A stretch of 8,718 nucleotides of DNA, taken from contig CAMZLX010000063.1 of assembly GCA_947311795.1 (NCBI GenBank), positions 1 through 8,718 of the forward strand, read 5' to 3'. The notes under the pieces are model-generated. The model had not been told where the DNA came from. It saw nothing but the letters and a program-made list of their open reading frames with translations, and searched no databases. The position numbers were made by a program, and so were the translations under genes. This stretch comes from an uncultured Zetaproteobacteria bacterium. Lineage in GTDB: Bacteria > Pseudomonadota > Zetaproteobacteria > Mariprofundales > Mariprofundaceae. Of this stretch, positions 7,556-8,718 are shown piece by piece. The stretch's first letter is position 1, and every line of letters begins with the position of its first letter.

Positions 7556-8305
7556 ATGTTTGAACAAGCCCTTCTTTTTGCCATTTCATTGGTTGCCAAC
7601 ACATTTTCTTCATTGGCAGGTGGTGGTGCAGGTTTGATTCAGTTGCCTGCCCTTCTTTTGTTGGGTTTGCCGTTTAGCATTGCTTTGGCGACCCACAAAA
7701 TTGCCAGCGTTGCTTTGGGTTTAGGCGCTGTGGCGCGGTATCTCAAAGAAGACTTATTGCAGCGGAAACTTGCCTTGTTGATGTTGATTTCAGGTCTGCC
7801 TGGTGTGGTGATTGGCGGATTTATCATTGTGCAAATCCCTGATGCGCTTGCCCATGTCGCATTGGGAGTGTTGACCATCAGTTTGGGTGTGTATTCGGTG
7901 TTTAGCCCAAGCTTGGGGCAAGTGTATCAAGCGAAAAACATGCAACAGCGCGGTTTTATCATGGGCGGGCTGGTGTTGTTTATCATTGGCATACTCAATG
8001 GCTCGCTGACTTCAGGCACAGGGCTATTCGTCACCCTATTCCTCATCCGTTGGTTTGGTTTGGATTATAAACATGCCGTGGCATACACTTTGGTCATGGT
8101 GGGCGTGTTTTGGAATGGTGCAGGTGCGGTGACGGTGGGATTGTTGTCCGACATCCAATGGGATTGGCTGATTGCGCTATTGCTTGGTTCGTTCATCGGT
8201 GGTTATATCGGCAGCCATTTGGCGATACTCAAAGGCAATACCCTGATTAAACGAAGCTATGAAATCATTACCATTTTGATTGGGCTGAAACTATTGTTCG
8301 GGTAG
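7556..8305 (+). CDS. Sulfite exporter TauE/SafE family (TSUP) permease
   Basis: A 249-residue inner-membrane protein, hydrophobic throughout, with about eight predicted membrane segments in two similar halves, the usual TSUP/DUF81 arrangement and length. Marker segments are SSLAGGGAGLIQLP (18-31) in the first half and NGSLTSGTGLFVTLFLI (148-164) in the second, with GSFIGGYIGSHLA (211-223) before the last helix. Members move sulfite, sulfoacetate or other organosulfur anions, and many are uncharacterised; no sulfur-metabolism gene is next to it, so the substrate is unknown. The ATG at 7556 is the first possible start after an in-frame TGA at 7529, but no Shine-Dalgarno sequence precedes it (CCACAATATCCCAACC), so initiation may be weak or leaderless. 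The gene is bracketed by two palindromic repeats and is transcribed separately from or weakly with its neighbours. Confidence 0.92.
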   Translation: MFEQALLFAISLVANTFSSLAGGGAGLIQLPALLLLGLPFSIALATHKIASVALGLGAVARYLKEDLLQRKLALLMLISGLPGVVIGGFIIVQIPDALAHVALGVLTISLGVYSVFSPSLGQVYQAKNMQQRGFIMGGLVLFIIGILNGSLTSGTGLFVTLFLIRWFGLDYKHAVAYTLVMVGVFWNGAGAVTVGLLSDIQWDWLIALLLGSFIGGYIGSHLAILKGNTLIKRSYEIITILIGLKLLFG

Positions 8306-8311
8306 GCGAAA

Positions 8312-8383
8312 CTGTCATGACGACCAGCGTGGGGGCATCTCAGAGACTTCTCCACTCCGCTTACGCTGCAGTCGAAGTGACAG
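8312..8383. repeat. 72-base imperfect palindrome, copy 2 (inverted relative to copy 1)
   Basis: It starts CTGTCA and ends TGACAG; inner pairs include CGAC with GTCG and AGCGT with ACGCT. Read on the minus strand it begins TGTCACTTCGACTGCAGCGT and continues to TGGAGAAGTCTC, matching the fuller arm of the element at 7438 with a few substitutions and small length differences. It fills most of the 101-base spacer between the TSUP gene and pepN and could act as a transcript-end hairpin. Confidence 0.7.
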
Positions 8384-8406
8384 ATATGTATGAAAAAGGA
8401 TAAAGC

Positions 8407-8553
8407 ATGACACAAACGATTTATTTAAAAGACTATCAACAACCAACATTTACCGTAAGCCATGTATTGTTATGCTTTGAGTTGGAGCCTGAGCGCACGC
8501 AAGTGACGGCAACGGTGGAATACAAGCGGAACCGCGCAGGTGATTTGCTGCTT
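8407..8553 (+). CDS. pepN: Aminopeptidase N, N-terminal fragment (cut by the foldback)
   Basis: The first 49 codons of a PepN-type M1 zinc aminopeptidase (normally about 870-890 residues), which removes N-terminal amino acids from peptides in the cytoplasm. The start TIYLKDYQQPTFTVSHVLL (4-22) followed by FELEPERTQVTATV matches the N-terminal beta domain of proteobacterial PepN as I remember it. AAGGA at 8396-8400 is six bases before the ATG. The zinc site (HExxH) and the GAMEN motif would lie far downstream and are not in the window. After codon 49 the frame stays open to the window end, but those codons are antisense pepN sequence and not real protein. Confidence 0.88.
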
Positions 8554-8718
8554 AATGGTGCGTTTTTAAGCGTTAAAGCTTTATCGGACAGCTCATATTG
8601 GCTTGCGTCCAATGTTTTGCCATCCATCTTGATGCTTTCAAGGCTTAAATGCTCACCATCAAGCAGCAAATCACCTGCGCGGTTCCGCTTGTATTCCACC
8701 GTTGCCGTCACTTGCGTG
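8496..8718. repeat. Perfect 58-base inverted repeat with 107-base loop at the window end
   Basis: Bases 8496-8553 are the exact reverse complement of 8661-8718. Across the loop boundary there is one mismatch (8554 against 8660) and then six more matching bases (ATGGTG, 8555-8560 against 8654-8659). The right arm runs to the last base, so the full arm length is unknown. Both arms are pepN coding sequence, which points to a chimeric foldback and not an evolved repeat. Confidence 0.97.
8554..8717 (-). CDS. pepN: Aminopeptidase N, internal fragment in inverted orientation
   Basis: Read from 8717 leftwards this repeats codons 31-49 of the plus-strand pepN fragment exactly, then continues in frame with new codons LDGEHLSLESIKMDGK and SQYELSDKALTLKNAP, reaching about residue 84. 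LDGEHLSLESIKMDGK aligns naturally with the LNGEDLKLVSV region of E. coli PepN. It is therefore the true continuation of the same gene, present backwards because of the foldback. It is not an independent gene. Confidence 0.8.

Noticed and set aside
8436..8711. 91-codon minus-strand frame at the window end as a new gene
   Set aside because: Its first part is pepN codons in inverted orientation, and the rest is antisense pepN read across the foldback and left arm.
8496..8718. Foldback as a phase-variation switch, attachment site or hairpin telomere
   Set aside because: Both arms and loop are ordinary collinear pepN coding sequence with no recombinase gene or recognised site; an artefact explains every feature.

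Overview
The window looks like a piece of a Gram-negative, probably proteobacterial, chromosome. The evidence is family resemblance from memory: an E. coli-type IlvD, a YjgR-type HerA-like ATPase, a monomeric NADP-isocitrate dehydrogenase and the N-terminus of a PepN-type aminopeptidase N. I cannot place it to genus. Coding density is high and most genes are core metabolism or housekeeping; I do not see a defence system, CRISPR array, rRNA, tRNA or intact transposase.

Layout. Bases 1-2998 hold a tight plus-strand cluster: the C-terminal half of a glutamate/aspartate-type cation symporter (cut by the window edge), ilvD one base after it, and a TerB-domain gene nine bases after ilvD. Only three bases later, on the minus strand, ends yjgR (3002-4474). 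Upstream of yjgR lies a 225-base spacer and then the large monomeric icd (4700-6931), also on the minus strand. A divergent spacer (6932-7047) separates icd from a small, AT-rich gene for an unrecognised membrane-anchored protein (7048-7332). A repeat-rich spacer follows (7333-7555): a motif resembling the sequence found beside REP-associated transposase (RAYT/TnpREP) elements, a short GC-rich hairpin, and a 67-base imperfect palindrome. A TauE/SafE (TSUP) permease gene (7556-8305) comes next, then a second palindrome of the same family in opposite orientation, then the start of pepN (8407).

The right end is abnormal. After 49 codons of pepN the sequence folds back: bases 8496-8553 reappear as a perfect reverse complement at 8661-8718, and the 107-base loop between them, read on the minus strand, is the next part of the same pepN gene. 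This is most simply a foldback chimera (amplification, library or assembly artefact) at a contig end, not a biological structure. Nothing right of about 8553 should be treated as normal gene order.

How the genes relate. The symporter, ilvD and the TerB gene are probably co-transcribed, though a functional link (amino-acid uptake with branched-chain amino-acid synthesis) is inference. icd and yjgR may be read together but are separated by a spacer holding a possible decayed reading frame. The least understood items are the 94-aa membrane protein, the interrupted frame at 4464-4664, and the inverted pair of palindromes around the TSUP gene. I found no convincing new multi-gene system.
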